A stretch of DNA of 64,000 nucleotides. Origin: B30-G6 sp964633115. Its GTDB lineage: Bacteria; Desulfobacterota; Desulfobacteria; Desulfobacterales; B30-G6. Position numbers and translations under genes: made by a program. Location: NCBI GenBank assembly GCA_964633115.1, contig CAZWEO010000008.1, positions 14,935 to 78,934 on the forward strand, in the 5' to 3' direction. The notes under the pieces were generated by a model. That model was not told the DNA's origin and searched no databases. It worked only from the letters and a program-made list of their open reading frames with translations. Of the stretch, positions 37,057-45,147 are shown one piece after another (within the stretch, counting starts at the first letter, position 1; each line of letters begins with the position of its first letter).

Positions 37057-38463
37057 TTAATATTTACATTGCGTTGGCAGATATTCTTGGAGCTGTTTTA
37101 TTTGGGTCTTACTTCTCTCTGGCAGAACATAAGCTGCACATCGTTTCTCTATTGCTTTGGAAACATTGATATCCATTTGGTTTGGCGATGTATCATTACC
37201 TAGTTCTATTCCCTTTTTATCTAAAATAGGGCTGACTCTCTGTTCTTTTCGATATATGGCTGCAGAACCGATGGTCAAAAAGCTTCTTGATTCCAAAGAT
37301 TCTGCCAGTTTGTCTTTGAGCAAAGGATCGAATGTAAGGTTCAGATCCTGAAGTGTCCGATTGCAGCTGATGATTAATTCTTCATCCAGAATCATTTTCT
37401 TAAAGCTTGCCCCTGCAAACCCAGCCATAATGCCAGGGTAACACCAGATTTCCTCCACATGGGTCATGTAATAGGGCGCCAGAGTGGTAAAACAGGATTC
37501 AAAGCCGACTTGGTAATCATTGCGGGTGCCATCCGCCAAGCAGCCGCAAAGAATGCAGTTCATTTCAAGATAAAGGCAAACTTCATAAAACATGATCTGA
37601 ACATGTAGGGATTCCGGACTACCGTTTACCGGTTGCATCGTCCGCATGTCCGACATGGTGGAGAAATTACTGAAGGACATATCGGTCCCGGGCTTGAGCA
37701 ATTGAATATAAACCATCCCTGCCAGACAAATAGCCATATCGTGAACAACGATCCCCAACAGGCTTTCGGGTCCCGTCATGAAGGACAGGGTACAAGGGAA
37801 AATGGTTATATCTTGTTCCTCTTCCACCAAAACCGTTAAATTTATCAGACTCTCCTCGTCATAAGACAACGGCGCCAGGGGGCAGATCCCCTGCCCCATT
37901 ATCGGGGAGCTATCATCGCCTTTAATTGCTTTGATCAGCTGGATTGCTTTTTTGGCACTTGTATAAATATCACTGTTTTTTGTGTTCGATTTCGTGGCAC
38001 GAAAGCATATGCCTGGGAATTTATCTGAATATTTCAACATCATCGCGATTTGGCCAATATATGGGTCTTCGCTGTCGTTACCCTCTGGTTCAGAGACTCC
38101 AGGATTTATAGACTCATATAGATCACTGGTTTCGGCAAGTTGATACATCTTGATTGCATCTTGGATATTGCCATGTCGAAATCTACCGGTGATATCGTCT
38201 CGAATCATGGGCGCGTTGGAGAATGGGGATGCCGCAACCAGCCTTTTATTATTCGTTGGCTTATATGGTACCTTGGGTAGTGATTCCAAGGCGGTTTTTA
38301 ACAAAGATGGCGAGATAAAAACTCGTTTCCCGTCTACCCTGGCACCATTTTTTTTAAACAAGGCTAGCGCACTATCGATTTCAAATTCAACACCAATGGT
38401 CGCCAGTATGTCGGTGGCCTTTTCATAAATGGTCTCAATGGTTTCCTTATTTAGTAATTGCAT
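37057..38463 (-). CDS. MttB-superfamily (trimethylamine methyltransferase-like) protein 1
   Basis: A 468-residue protein with the MttB N-terminus (IYEKATDILATIGVEFE, RVFISPSLLKTALES) and TIM-barrel core. Where Pyl-MttB has the pyrrolysine (TAG) codon, this protein reads ordinary residues (CGCLADGTRNDYQVG region) and has no in-frame TAG. It is therefore a non-pyrrolysine member like the glycine-betaine methyltransferase MtgB, but the substrate may differ. Such proteins move a methyl group from an N-methylated amine to a corrinoid protein. No corrinoid protein gene is visible within the window. It is cotranscribed with DUF4125 (start directly after that stop). Confidence 0.85.
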   Translation of the reverse strand: MQLLNKETIETIYEKATDILATIGVEFEIDSALALFKKNGARVDGKRVFISPSLLKTALESLPKVPYKPTNNKRLVAASPFSNAPMIRDDITGRFRHGNIQDAIKMYQLAETSDLYESINPGVSEPEGNDSEDPYIGQIAMMLKYSDKFPGICFRATKSNTKNSDIYTSAKKAIQLIKAIKGDDSSPIMGQGICPLAPLSYDEESLINLTVLVEEEQDITIFPCTLSFMTGPESLLGIVVHDMAICLAGMVYIQLLKPGTDMSFSNFSTMSDMRTMQPVNGSPESLHVQIMFYEVCLYLEMNCILCGCLADGTRNDYQVGFESCFTTLAPYYMTHVEEIWCYPGIMAGFAGASFKKMILDEELIISCNRTLQDLNLTFDPLLKDKLAESLESRSFLTIGSAAIYRKEQRVSPILDKKGIELGNDTSPNQMDINVSKAIEKRCAAYVLPERSKTQIKQLQEYLPTQCKY

Positions 38464-39003
38464 TTATGCCGCCCCCTCTTTTACCAAGAAACGATAAACT
38501 TCCTCAGAGCCGTTTTTTCCTTCAGCCTTCAACTTTTTCAAGTCTTGATAAAGCAGAACAAGGGTTTGCTCGGAATAGGTTTCCAATTCTGCTTTTAAAT
38601 AGTTCTCAAAGGAGGTTTCATATGAATTGCTTTTTTCTGATGTGATTGGGCGCGCGCGCTTCATGATTTCCGGATACTTGGCTTCCATTTGGCGCTGCCA
38701 TTCGATCATAATGCTGGCCACTTCATCCACCAAATGGCTGTCATTATCACGCAAAATCAAACTATCCATACGTGCATATTTGTAAGTCATTAAATTCCGG
38801 TTGCTCTTTTGCGCCTCTTCGATGTCCATGAGATAGCTTTGCAAGGTCCTTGTGGAAAATATGCTGAACTGCGCCTTGCGGTGCAATTTGAAAGCCTGGG
38901 AGTGCTGCAAACATCTGTTGGGTCCACATGTTGGTACAGACTGAAACATGGCTAGCTCCTCTGCAAGAATCTTCTCCAAAAGATCAACTCTGTTGGTTTT
39001 CAT
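38464..39003 (-). CDS. DUF4125 family protein
   Basis: A 179-residue protein with a start MKTNRVDLLEKILAEELAMF, CGPNRCLQHSQAFKLHR, and a central MTYKYARMDSLI. These fit the DUF4125 family. It overlaps the upstream DUF4037 gene by 20 bp and abuts MttB-like 1. No catalytic motif is recognised and no function is known. The pairing with DUF4037 is a recurrent one and may form a two-component enzyme. Confidence 0.78.
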   Translation of the reverse strand: MKTNRVDLLEKILAEELAMFQSVPTCGPNRCLQHSQAFKLHRKAQFSIFSTRTLQSYLMDIEEAQKSNRNLMTYKYARMDSLILRDNDSHLVDEVASIMIEWQRQMEAKYPEIMKRARPITSEKSNSYETSFENYLKAELETYSEQTLVLLYQDLKKLKAEGKNGSEEVYRFLVKEGAA

Positions 39004-39937
39004 TTTCAGTATAGTAGACCATGGAAAATCGTTTTCCTAGTGATTTCTCACTCAGCCGCTTAGTGATCGAGGCAACGTGGTCGAGCATGAAATCACTTTC
39101 TGAATCGGTCAGTTTCTGTTTTATGAGTTCCTTTATCAGTTCTTTACAGATGTAATCGATTATGAAAATTTTTTGATCGCTGTCCTGATTCTTCAGTAAC
39201 GCGTCGATCTGCTCATATATATTCGAACCCAGGACTGAGATAGCCTGCACCGCATGGTGCCGCCACTTATAAAATGGCGCATAGTTCTTACCTAATAGAA
39301 AAGTCAACGCGAGTGTCTCATCACAAAATTGCATTTCCGCAAAACGGTAAGCAAATTGCTCTTTTCGACGAAGCGAGCGTTTAAAGTTATATTGGCCCGA
39401 CTGAGCCATGCGAACGCATAGCATGGCAATTTTATATATGCGGACATCTTCAGGGTAATACCGCTTTAGTTTCTTGCGCCAGGATGAAAACTGACCGAAA
39501 GGATCCCAAAATACTTTACCATTGGTACTGATGGACAGGGTCTCTTCAGGGATGCGCAGCCATTCCTGAACATTGGCCGGTGGGTGGTCCATGCCGGTAA
39601 AGGCTTTATAAAACTGCTCTATTGCAGAGACACCCACACGCTGTTCTTCTCCAGGGCTACAATGCCGGGGACCATAGCCCATATACGTTTTAGGTAGTGA
39701 TTGATAAGCTGCTTGCAGTCGCTCCCCGATTTGTGCGAAGTCCTCAGCGTTGATCCAAAGACAAAAACCAGGCCCCCAATCATGGTCGCGGGATAAGTGG
39801 TCGTCAAAACCGTAACATTCTGAGCCCGGTCCTACCAGCCCTGCAGCTATACGCCGGGCCTCATCCCCAAAACGGTTTTCGAGCATGGGCAGACCGTATT
39901 CCAAAAAATATTGTTCTGCCAGATCGAGGCCTTTCAT
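38984..39937 (-). CDS. DUF4037 family protein, nucleotidyltransferase-like N-terminus
   Basis: A 317-residue protein. LVGPGSECYGFDDHLSRDHD (about 34-54) is a nucleotidyltransferase-fold-like motif (GS...D..SRDHD) followed by a DUF4037-like region. Its gene starts within the last bases of the MttB-like 2 gene (ATGA overlap) and overlaps DUF4125 by 20 bp, showing translational coupling. Possible nucleotidyl transfer to a small molecule or protein is inference only. Confidence 0.78.
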   Translation of the reverse strand: MKGLDLAEQYFLEYGLPMLENRFGDEARRIAAGLVGPGSECYGFDDHLSRDHDWGPGFCLWINAEDFAQIGERLQAAYQSLPKTYMGYGPRHCSPGEEQRVGVSAIEQFYKAFTGMDHPPANVQEWLRIPEETLSISTNGKVFWDPFGQFSSWRKKLKRYYPEDVRIYKIAMLCVRMAQSGQYNFKRSLRRKEQFAYRFAEMQFCDETLALTFLLGKNYAPFYKWRHHAVQAISVLGSNIYEQIDALLKNQDSDQKIFIIDYICKELIKELIKQKLTDSESDFMLDHVASITKRLSEKSLGKRFSMVYYTENENQQS

Positions 39938-41355
39938 AAAAGTTCTTTGTCAGCCGCTGCCGCAATGCGATGCAATTCTTGCTGCACATCCTCGGGTAAC
40001 GGCTCCACCACATGGTTGTTCAATATATCGTCGACTCTTGCTTGGGCCCGCTCTATGATGCTGGTGGGGTTTTGAATCCAGTCTTCATAGCCGCTCCAAT
40101 CAATTAAGGTGGGCATAAAGCGCTTTTCCTGCCGCAGATGCGCCATGGTGTGGGGATCGATCATGAAATCCTTTTGGGGACCTACCCGATTGATGGCTTC
40201 AACACCAATCGTGGATTCACTGACATTGATCCCATACTGGTAGCGAAAAACATACTCGGCCAGTTCGGAAACAATCACAAAAGCAGCGTGGCTGACCACA
40301 TTGGCACTACCAAAGGAACCAACACCGCCAATATCGCTGGCGCCGCACATCACGCCGTTCATGAGCGCTAAACTACTCAACATGACAAACTGATGATCCT
40401 GCCAACAGTTCATGGTCCCCTGGGATTGGCTGCTGGGTACATTGTAGAACCTGGCAAGTTGAGAAATGGCGGCATGCATTAGCAAAACTTCGGGACTGTT
40501 CATTTGTGAGTCACCGCTGCGCAGTTCCATAGTCTGGGGGTTGGTGTGAAATGCACACGGATTTCCCGGACACAGGGTGTGAATCAGGGCCATGGAGCCC
40601 AGAAATTCCGCATTGATCATGGTCAACTCCCCTGCCAGCGTAATCGGTGAATTGGCACCACCCACTGGAAAGAATGGCACCTTTAAGGGCACCTTGTATT
40701 CGGCATACTGGAGCAAGCGTTCGATTTCATCATGCGGAAAAAAGAAGGGCTCAATAATACACACAATACCACTGATTCGCGGTCGCTCCACGAGTGCTTG
40801 CTTACTTCCTCTAACCGCCAAAGCCATTTCGAGCTGAAACTTAAGAACCCGGGAATCATTTAGTAAGGCCCACACATGCTTACGGGTATTTAGCAGGGCA
40901 TCTTTGAGGGTGTGAACAGTGTAAGTTACATCGGGCACATCCGGCGTGAGGGTGGAAAATACATGGAAATTGTCGAGTGCATCGGTCAACTTGGCAAAAT
41001 CAGCATTGTCCTGATAGGTGAGTGGTCGTTGCTCACCTAGTTGCCAATCCATCACATAGATGGAGCCCCCACCCGATCGGATTTTGGTGCTGTTAAAGTC
41101 CATTGTGAAGTCAAACTCAGGTGACTGCCCACCGCAAACAAACGTACTCGGAGCCATTTTCAGGGCTGCCTCCACCACGCTTTTCGGTATACGAACCCTT
41201 TTGGCATCCATATCAACCGTTGCGCCGGCATCAGCCATTTTTTCTAGTGCAACCGGATGATCTATGAGCAGACCGGTATTCTCCAAAACTGACAAAGCGC
41301 CCTCATGGATCATGGCGATTTCCGAATCACTCAACACATTGTAATGGGGAATCAT
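39934..41355 (-). CDS. MttB-superfamily (trimethylamine methyltransferase-like) protein 2
   Basis: A 473-residue protein. I start it at ATG 41355 (MIPHYNVLSDSEIAMIHEGA) because AGGAAAAGGAAG lies just upstream; a longer frame starts with TTG at 41388. ALSVLENTGLLIDHPVALEKMADAGATV (read in parts) is the MttB family opening. The region matching the Pyl site reads YNVPSSQSQGTMNCWQDHQ and no TAG is in frame. It is a non-Pyl methyltransferase like MtgB or MtpB-type proteins. Its substrate is unknown. It lies 17-50 bp downstream of GRE 1. Confidence 0.85.
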   Translation of the reverse strand: MIPHYNVLSDSEIAMIHEGALSVLENTGLLIDHPVALEKMADAGATVDMDAKRVRIPKSVVEAALKMAPSTFVCGGQSPEFDFTMDFNSTKIRSGGGSIYVMDWQLGEQRPLTYQDNADFAKLTDALDNFHVFSTLTPDVPDVTYTVHTLKDALLNTRKHVWALLNDSRVLKFQLEMALAVRGSKQALVERPRISGIVCIIEPFFFPHDEIERLLQYAEYKVPLKVPFFPVGGANSPITLAGELTMINAEFLGSMALIHTLCPGNPCAFHTNPQTMELRSGDSQMNSPEVLLMHAAISQLARFYNVPSSQSQGTMNCWQDHQFVMLSSLALMNGVMCGASDIGGVGSFGSANVVSHAAFVIVSELAEYVFRYQYGINVSESTIGVEAINRVGPQKDFMIDPHTMAHLRQEKRFMPTLIDWSGYEDWIQNPTSIIERAQARVDDILNNHVVEPLPEDVQQELHRIAAAADKELL

Positions 41356-41404
41356 TGCTTCCTTTTCCTTTCCGAAATATAATCGCAAGGCGAATATATA
41401 AATT

Positions 41405-43789
41405 TCATTTTAACGTCGGTTGTGGAGTCCGACTGATAATCTCATCCTGAATCTCTTTGCAAAGTTCCGCAAAAAAAGCACTGTAGCCGGCAACTCTGAC
41501 CAGCAATGATCGATAATCATTCGGCGATTCTTGAGCCGCCAATAATTTATTCCGGTCAACACAATTGAACTGAATCTGCCCTCCCCCCATTTGATCATGC
41601 GTACGCAACAAGGCGATGAAGTTGCTGACTCCCCGCTTGCCCGCGAGAAGATCCGGGGTTATCTTCATGTTATGCAGAACCCCAACGGTGGAAGCTTCCT
41701 GGTTGATCGTATCAACAGATTTAATAACCGCCGTCGGACCCAGAATATCATTTCCCTGACCCGGACTGATGCCGTCGGCCAGAGGTGCTTTTAATTTGCG
41801 ACCGCTGGGCAAAGCCCCAATGTTGAGTCCCTGGGGCACATGCGAGGAAACCGGCAAGGTGCCCAGGGCCATATGGGCATAAAGGGTTTTTTGCTTTTGC
41901 AGCTCATGCGAGGTGTAATCAATAATATCTTTGGCAAAATTATCGACATAATTGTCACCGTTGCCATACTTAGGTGCCGCTTTTAGCAATTTGTGAATCT
42001 TTTCATGGCCTTCAAAGTTTTCGGCCAGTGCCGTGCAAAGCGCCTTCATGGTTACGTTTCCATCGTCAAAGACGACTTTCTTGACGGCCGCCAATGAATC
42101 AGCGTAGTCGGCCGTACCGGCAAATACAATACCCGGTCCGGAATTGTATTTGGCACCGCCGCGCATTAAGCTGTTTCCACTTTCTATACATGCATCCATC
42201 AACGACGACGCTAATGGTTTGGGCAGGATGTCCCGGTGCACCTTTTGGGCAACGTGCGTGGCAATCGCAGCCACATCGATCAGGTTTTTCAGCTGGGCCT
42301 TGACCGCATATTCAAATTCCCTGAAGGTTTTGAATTCAGCTGGATCACCGGTTTCAATACCCAGCTTTTTCCCGGTGATTCTTTGGACACCATTGGTTAA
42401 AGCGAACTCAACGGCCGAAGGGAAATTTGCGTAGCAGACCTCGGTCCAGCGGTAAAAAACACCACTGACCGACGGTTCTACGCAGCCGTAAATGCAATAG
42501 TCTCTAGCGTCCTCCAGCGCCACTCCCAGGGACAAAAGCATCTTGATGGTGACATCGTCAAAATGGATGGCCGGAAAACCGATGCCAACTTTAATTACCT
42601 CGGCGATTTTGGCCAGGTAGTCGGGTGGTGATTGAGAATGAATTCGGGCAGCCAGGGAAGGTTGATACAGCTTCAAATTCTGCGAACAATCCAGAATCAA
42701 GTAGCTGAGTTCGTTGGTCGCATCCGAACCATCTCTGGTTTGCCCGCCCACAACCACATTTTGGAAAGCCATATACCCAGCATAATACATGGCCGCAAAT
42801 TCGTTCAATAGCCAGGGAATCTCATTAAACTTGAGTAGAAAGCAGTACATGAGTTCCTCGGCCTTTTCCTTGGAGAAGCGGCCCTTATCACTATCCTCTT
42901 TATAATAAGGCCACAAGTACTGATCGATGCGGCCCGGTGACAGCGAGGGTGCGTTTTCCTCCAGAAACAAGGCCACCTGTACCATCCAGATTGTTTGCAG
43001 CGCTTCATGGAATGTTTCGGGTGGATTGGCAGGCACGCGACTGCAGATTTCGGCTATGTGGCTAAGCTCCTTTTTGCGCTTTCGATCGTTCTCAGTCAAA
43101 GCCATGTCGCGAGCCAGTTCGGCATATCGCTGCGCTAGCAGCATGACCCCATCACAGGTTTCCTCCACCGCACGCAGGAAATAGATTTTTTGGTGATCTT
43201 CCTGATTGAGAAAAGAGAGTTTTTCCAGCTTTTTCTGGGCATCGTGTTTGATTCCCTTAAAGCCTTTTTTAAAGACAATATCGCGGAAACCAGGCGAAAA
43301 CTCACCGGCACCACTAGAGGCTTTTACCTCAGCATCCAGTACACCACTCTCAAATACAAGGGGCAGAATTCCAATATTATTCACCTTGGCAAAAAAGATT
43401 TCTTCAGCTGATCTGCCCTGCCAGTATGGAAAAATTTCTTCCTTGAGAACCTTTTTGTCCTGCTCCTCCAGATCATAGGGATCCTGAGCTCGATTCGAAA
43501 CCGTATCCAGTTCGCCTTCAAGCCAGCGCCAGGCTATTTCAGGGCAAAATACACCGGCTCTGGGTTTACCGGCCGGCCGGCCGACAATCAACTCATGCTT
43601 GCCGATATCCAGAGGTATGGTCTTACAGGCCCGATAAAACGCCCTGGCCCGCAGTTCGATCTTGGGAATATTGCCATTTTTTTTGTAGACCTCTGTTGTG
43701 GCAATCGCCCGATCAATGGATATGGAAGGTTTTATTTCTAGAAAATCATCACGCATAAGCTGAATACGATCCGGCAATTTGGTTTCCAT
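41405..43789 (-). CDS. Glycyl radical enzyme 1, choline TMA-lyase-like (CutC-type)
   Basis: A 794-residue PFL/CutC-type enzyme. The thiyl Cys is in YGCVEPS (about Cys436), the general base Glu two residues on, and the glycyl radical loop is RVAGYSAFF (about Gly768). The sequence around the active site (GVFYRWTEVCYANFPSAVEF) matches the CutC layout, where residues I recall as T502 and Y506 of Desulfovibrio CutC both stay as Thr and Tyr. VHRDILPKPLASSL and GPGIVFAGTADYADS also match CutC. It likely cleaves a C-N bond in a quaternary or tertiary amine. Good ribosome site TAGGGAGA. A repeat element lies just upstream. Confidence 0.93.
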   Translation of the reverse strand: METKLPDRIQLMRDDFLEIKPSISIDRAIATTEVYKKNGNIPKIELRARAFYRACKTIPLDIGKHELIVGRPAGKPRAGVFCPEIAWRWLEGELDTVSNRAQDPYDLEEQDKKVLKEEIFPYWQGRSAEEIFFAKVNNIGILPLVFESGVLDAEVKASSGAGEFSPGFRDIVFKKGFKGIKHDAQKKLEKLSFLNQEDHQKIYFLRAVEETCDGVMLLAQRYAELARDMALTENDRKRKKELSHIAEICSRVPANPPETFHEALQTIWMVQVALFLEENAPSLSPGRIDQYLWPYYKEDSDKGRFSKEKAEELMYCFLLKFNEIPWLLNEFAAMYYAGYMAFQNVVVGGQTRDGSDATNELSYLILDCSQNLKLYQPSLAARIHSQSPPDYLAKIAEVIKVGIGFPAIHFDDVTIKMLLSLGVALEDARDYCIYGCVEPSVSGVFYRWTEVCYANFPSAVEFALTNGVQRITGKKLGIETGDPAEFKTFREFEYAVKAQLKNLIDVAAIATHVAQKVHRDILPKPLASSLMDACIESGNSLMRGGAKYNSGPGIVFAGTADYADSLAAVKKVVFDDGNVTMKALCTALAENFEGHEKIHKLLKAAPKYGNGDNYVDNFAKDIIDYTSHELQKQKTLYAHMALGTLPVSSHVPQGLNIGALPSGRKLKAPLADGISPGQGNDILGPTAVIKSVDTINQEASTVGVLHNMKITPDLLAGKRGVSNFIALLRTHDQMGGGQIQFNCVDRNKLLAAQESPNDYRSLLVRVAGYSAFFAELCKEIQDEIISRTPQPTLK

Positions 43790-43802
43790 AATGATCTCCC
43801 TA

Positions 43803-43896
43803 ATTTGAATTCATCCCGAGCCTTAAGAATCCGTTTAGAATTTCGACCGAGGCTCAATCGAAGTCCTTAAGTCAATTCCTAGTGGGGAATTCAAAT
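43803..43896. repeat. MITE-like element copy 1 (10-bp terminal inverted repeats)
   Basis: A 94-bp element bounded by perfect 10-bp TIRs ATTTGAATTC and GAATTCAAAT. It fills the gap before GRE 1 and supplies the last seven codons plus stop (FEFPTRN) of the APH-fold gene. It is about 60-65 percent like the copy at 47795-47890, with a better-conserved half containing TCGAAG and AAGT. Confidence 0.7.
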
Positions 43897-45131
43897 TTAA
43901 TAGTTTCGACTACATTTCTTATCTTATCAAGATTGTCCAATGCAAATTCATTGATCTTGGTATTGTGATCCAGATAGACCAAGCATTCTTCCTCGCATGA
44001 CACAGATTCTTCCACATCGAATATCTCCTGAAGATCCCACCAGATCACGTACATGTTGGCCAGTATGATCATCTCTGGCAGAACCGCCAGCTCCTTTTCG
44101 GTAAGCGGATATATTCTTTCAGAGTGCACCAGGTAACCTTGATAAGCCTCCAGGAACACCTTGATTTCATCCATAAAAAGCAGACCGTTTTCATGCTCCA
44201 TCCAGGAAGTACAGAAATAGGTAATCGTAATGGCCACGTCGAATAATCTCAGGTCTTGCTTGCACCAATCAAAATCAAAAACTCCGGTGACCCCATGGTC
44301 TGTATATTTCTGATTTCCGGGGTGATAATCGCCATGAATCATGAGTTCGAGCATACCTTGGCACTTTTCTTTGAGGGGCTGGCAGGTCTCCAAGGCCTTT
44401 CGATAAGATGGCAGCTTTTCGAGGAAATATGCTACGCTGGCGCTACAGGTCGTATCAGTATTACTATGTGCTTTTTCTTCCAGCTTGTTAAAATAGTGCT
44501 CAAATACATCCATCAAGGGTATGATTTTAGGTTCTTCTTTGGCATGCTCACCTGCGTCGAAACCAAAACCCCGTTCATGAATCTTGGCAAACATGGCGCT
44601 TGCATTGGCCATGTCTGCCAAGCTGCAGTGCGGTGTGAGCCATCCGTACCGGTCTTCACCTTCCAGGTACGTATACACGGCGAATTTGCTGGATTTACCG
44701 GGGGGATCTAGATGTTTTACATGGTGTTCGATAAAAGATCGTCCATCTTTGGCTTTTATCAGTTTGGCGACTTCGGGAAAATCATTGCAGGTCAAATACT
44801 CATTGCACTTGTGTTCAAAAAGTATCTCCTTTTCAGTGGCTTCCTTTCGATATCTTTTTATAAACAACTGATAACACCTTCTTCCGTTGTTTGTTGTTAC
44901 TGTAAAGTTTTGATTGATCAATCCACTAAATAGGCGCGATACTCCAGTCACTTCGCCAAAATCGTAGTGATTTGACATGACCTCCACAATAGCTTGCTCC
45001 ACAAACAGCAGTCGCATTTTATCAGTTAGCGATTCGAATTTAGTTTGAACGTCTTGATCGCAGGAAGCCTTAACGTTTGTTTTCAAGTCAACAAGCAGTT
45101 CAGTTAACGCTTTGATTTCTTCAGGTTTCAT
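43872..45131 (-). CDS. APH/choline-kinase-like phosphotransferase
   Basis: A 419-residue protein with a kinase fold: N-lobe FTVTTNNGRRCYQLFIKRYRKE, catalytic loop ELMIHGDYHPGN (about 267) and Mg-binding GVFDFDWCK. ITYFCTSWM lies in the C-lobe. Families of this fold phosphorylate aminoglycosides, choline, homoserine or hydroxylysine. The N-terminal ~80 residues are an extra helical region. Set between two GREs, it may phosphorylate or activate the amine or an amino alcohol. The last codons come from the MITE-like element. It starts 16 bp after GRE 2. Confidence 0.85.
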   Translation of the reverse strand: MKPEEIKALTELLVDLKTNVKASCDQDVQTKFESLTDKMRLLFVEQAIVEVMSNHYDFGEVTGVSRLFSGLINQNFTVTTNNGRRCYQLFIKRYRKEATEKEILFEHKCNEYLTCNDFPEVAKLIKAKDGRSFIEHHVKHLDPPGKSSKFAVYTYLEGEDRYGWLTPHCSLADMANASAMFAKIHERGFGFDAGEHAKEEPKIIPLMDVFEHYFNKLEEKAHSNTDTTCSASVAYFLEKLPSYRKALETCQPLKEKCQGMLELMIHGDYHPGNQKYTDHGVTGVFDFDWCKQDLRLFDVAITITYFCTSWMEHENGLLFMDEIKVFLEAYQGYLVHSERIYPLTEKELAVLPEMIILANMYVIWWDLQEIFDVEESVSCEEECLVYLDHNTKINEFALDNLDKIRNVVETIKFEFPTRN

Positions 45132-45147
45132 ATAACAGTGTCCTCTG

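Noticed and set aside
37057..41388. Pyrrolysine use in the two MttB-like genes
   Set aside because: Both are open throughout without in-frame TAG, and end in TAA, so they are non-Pyl members.
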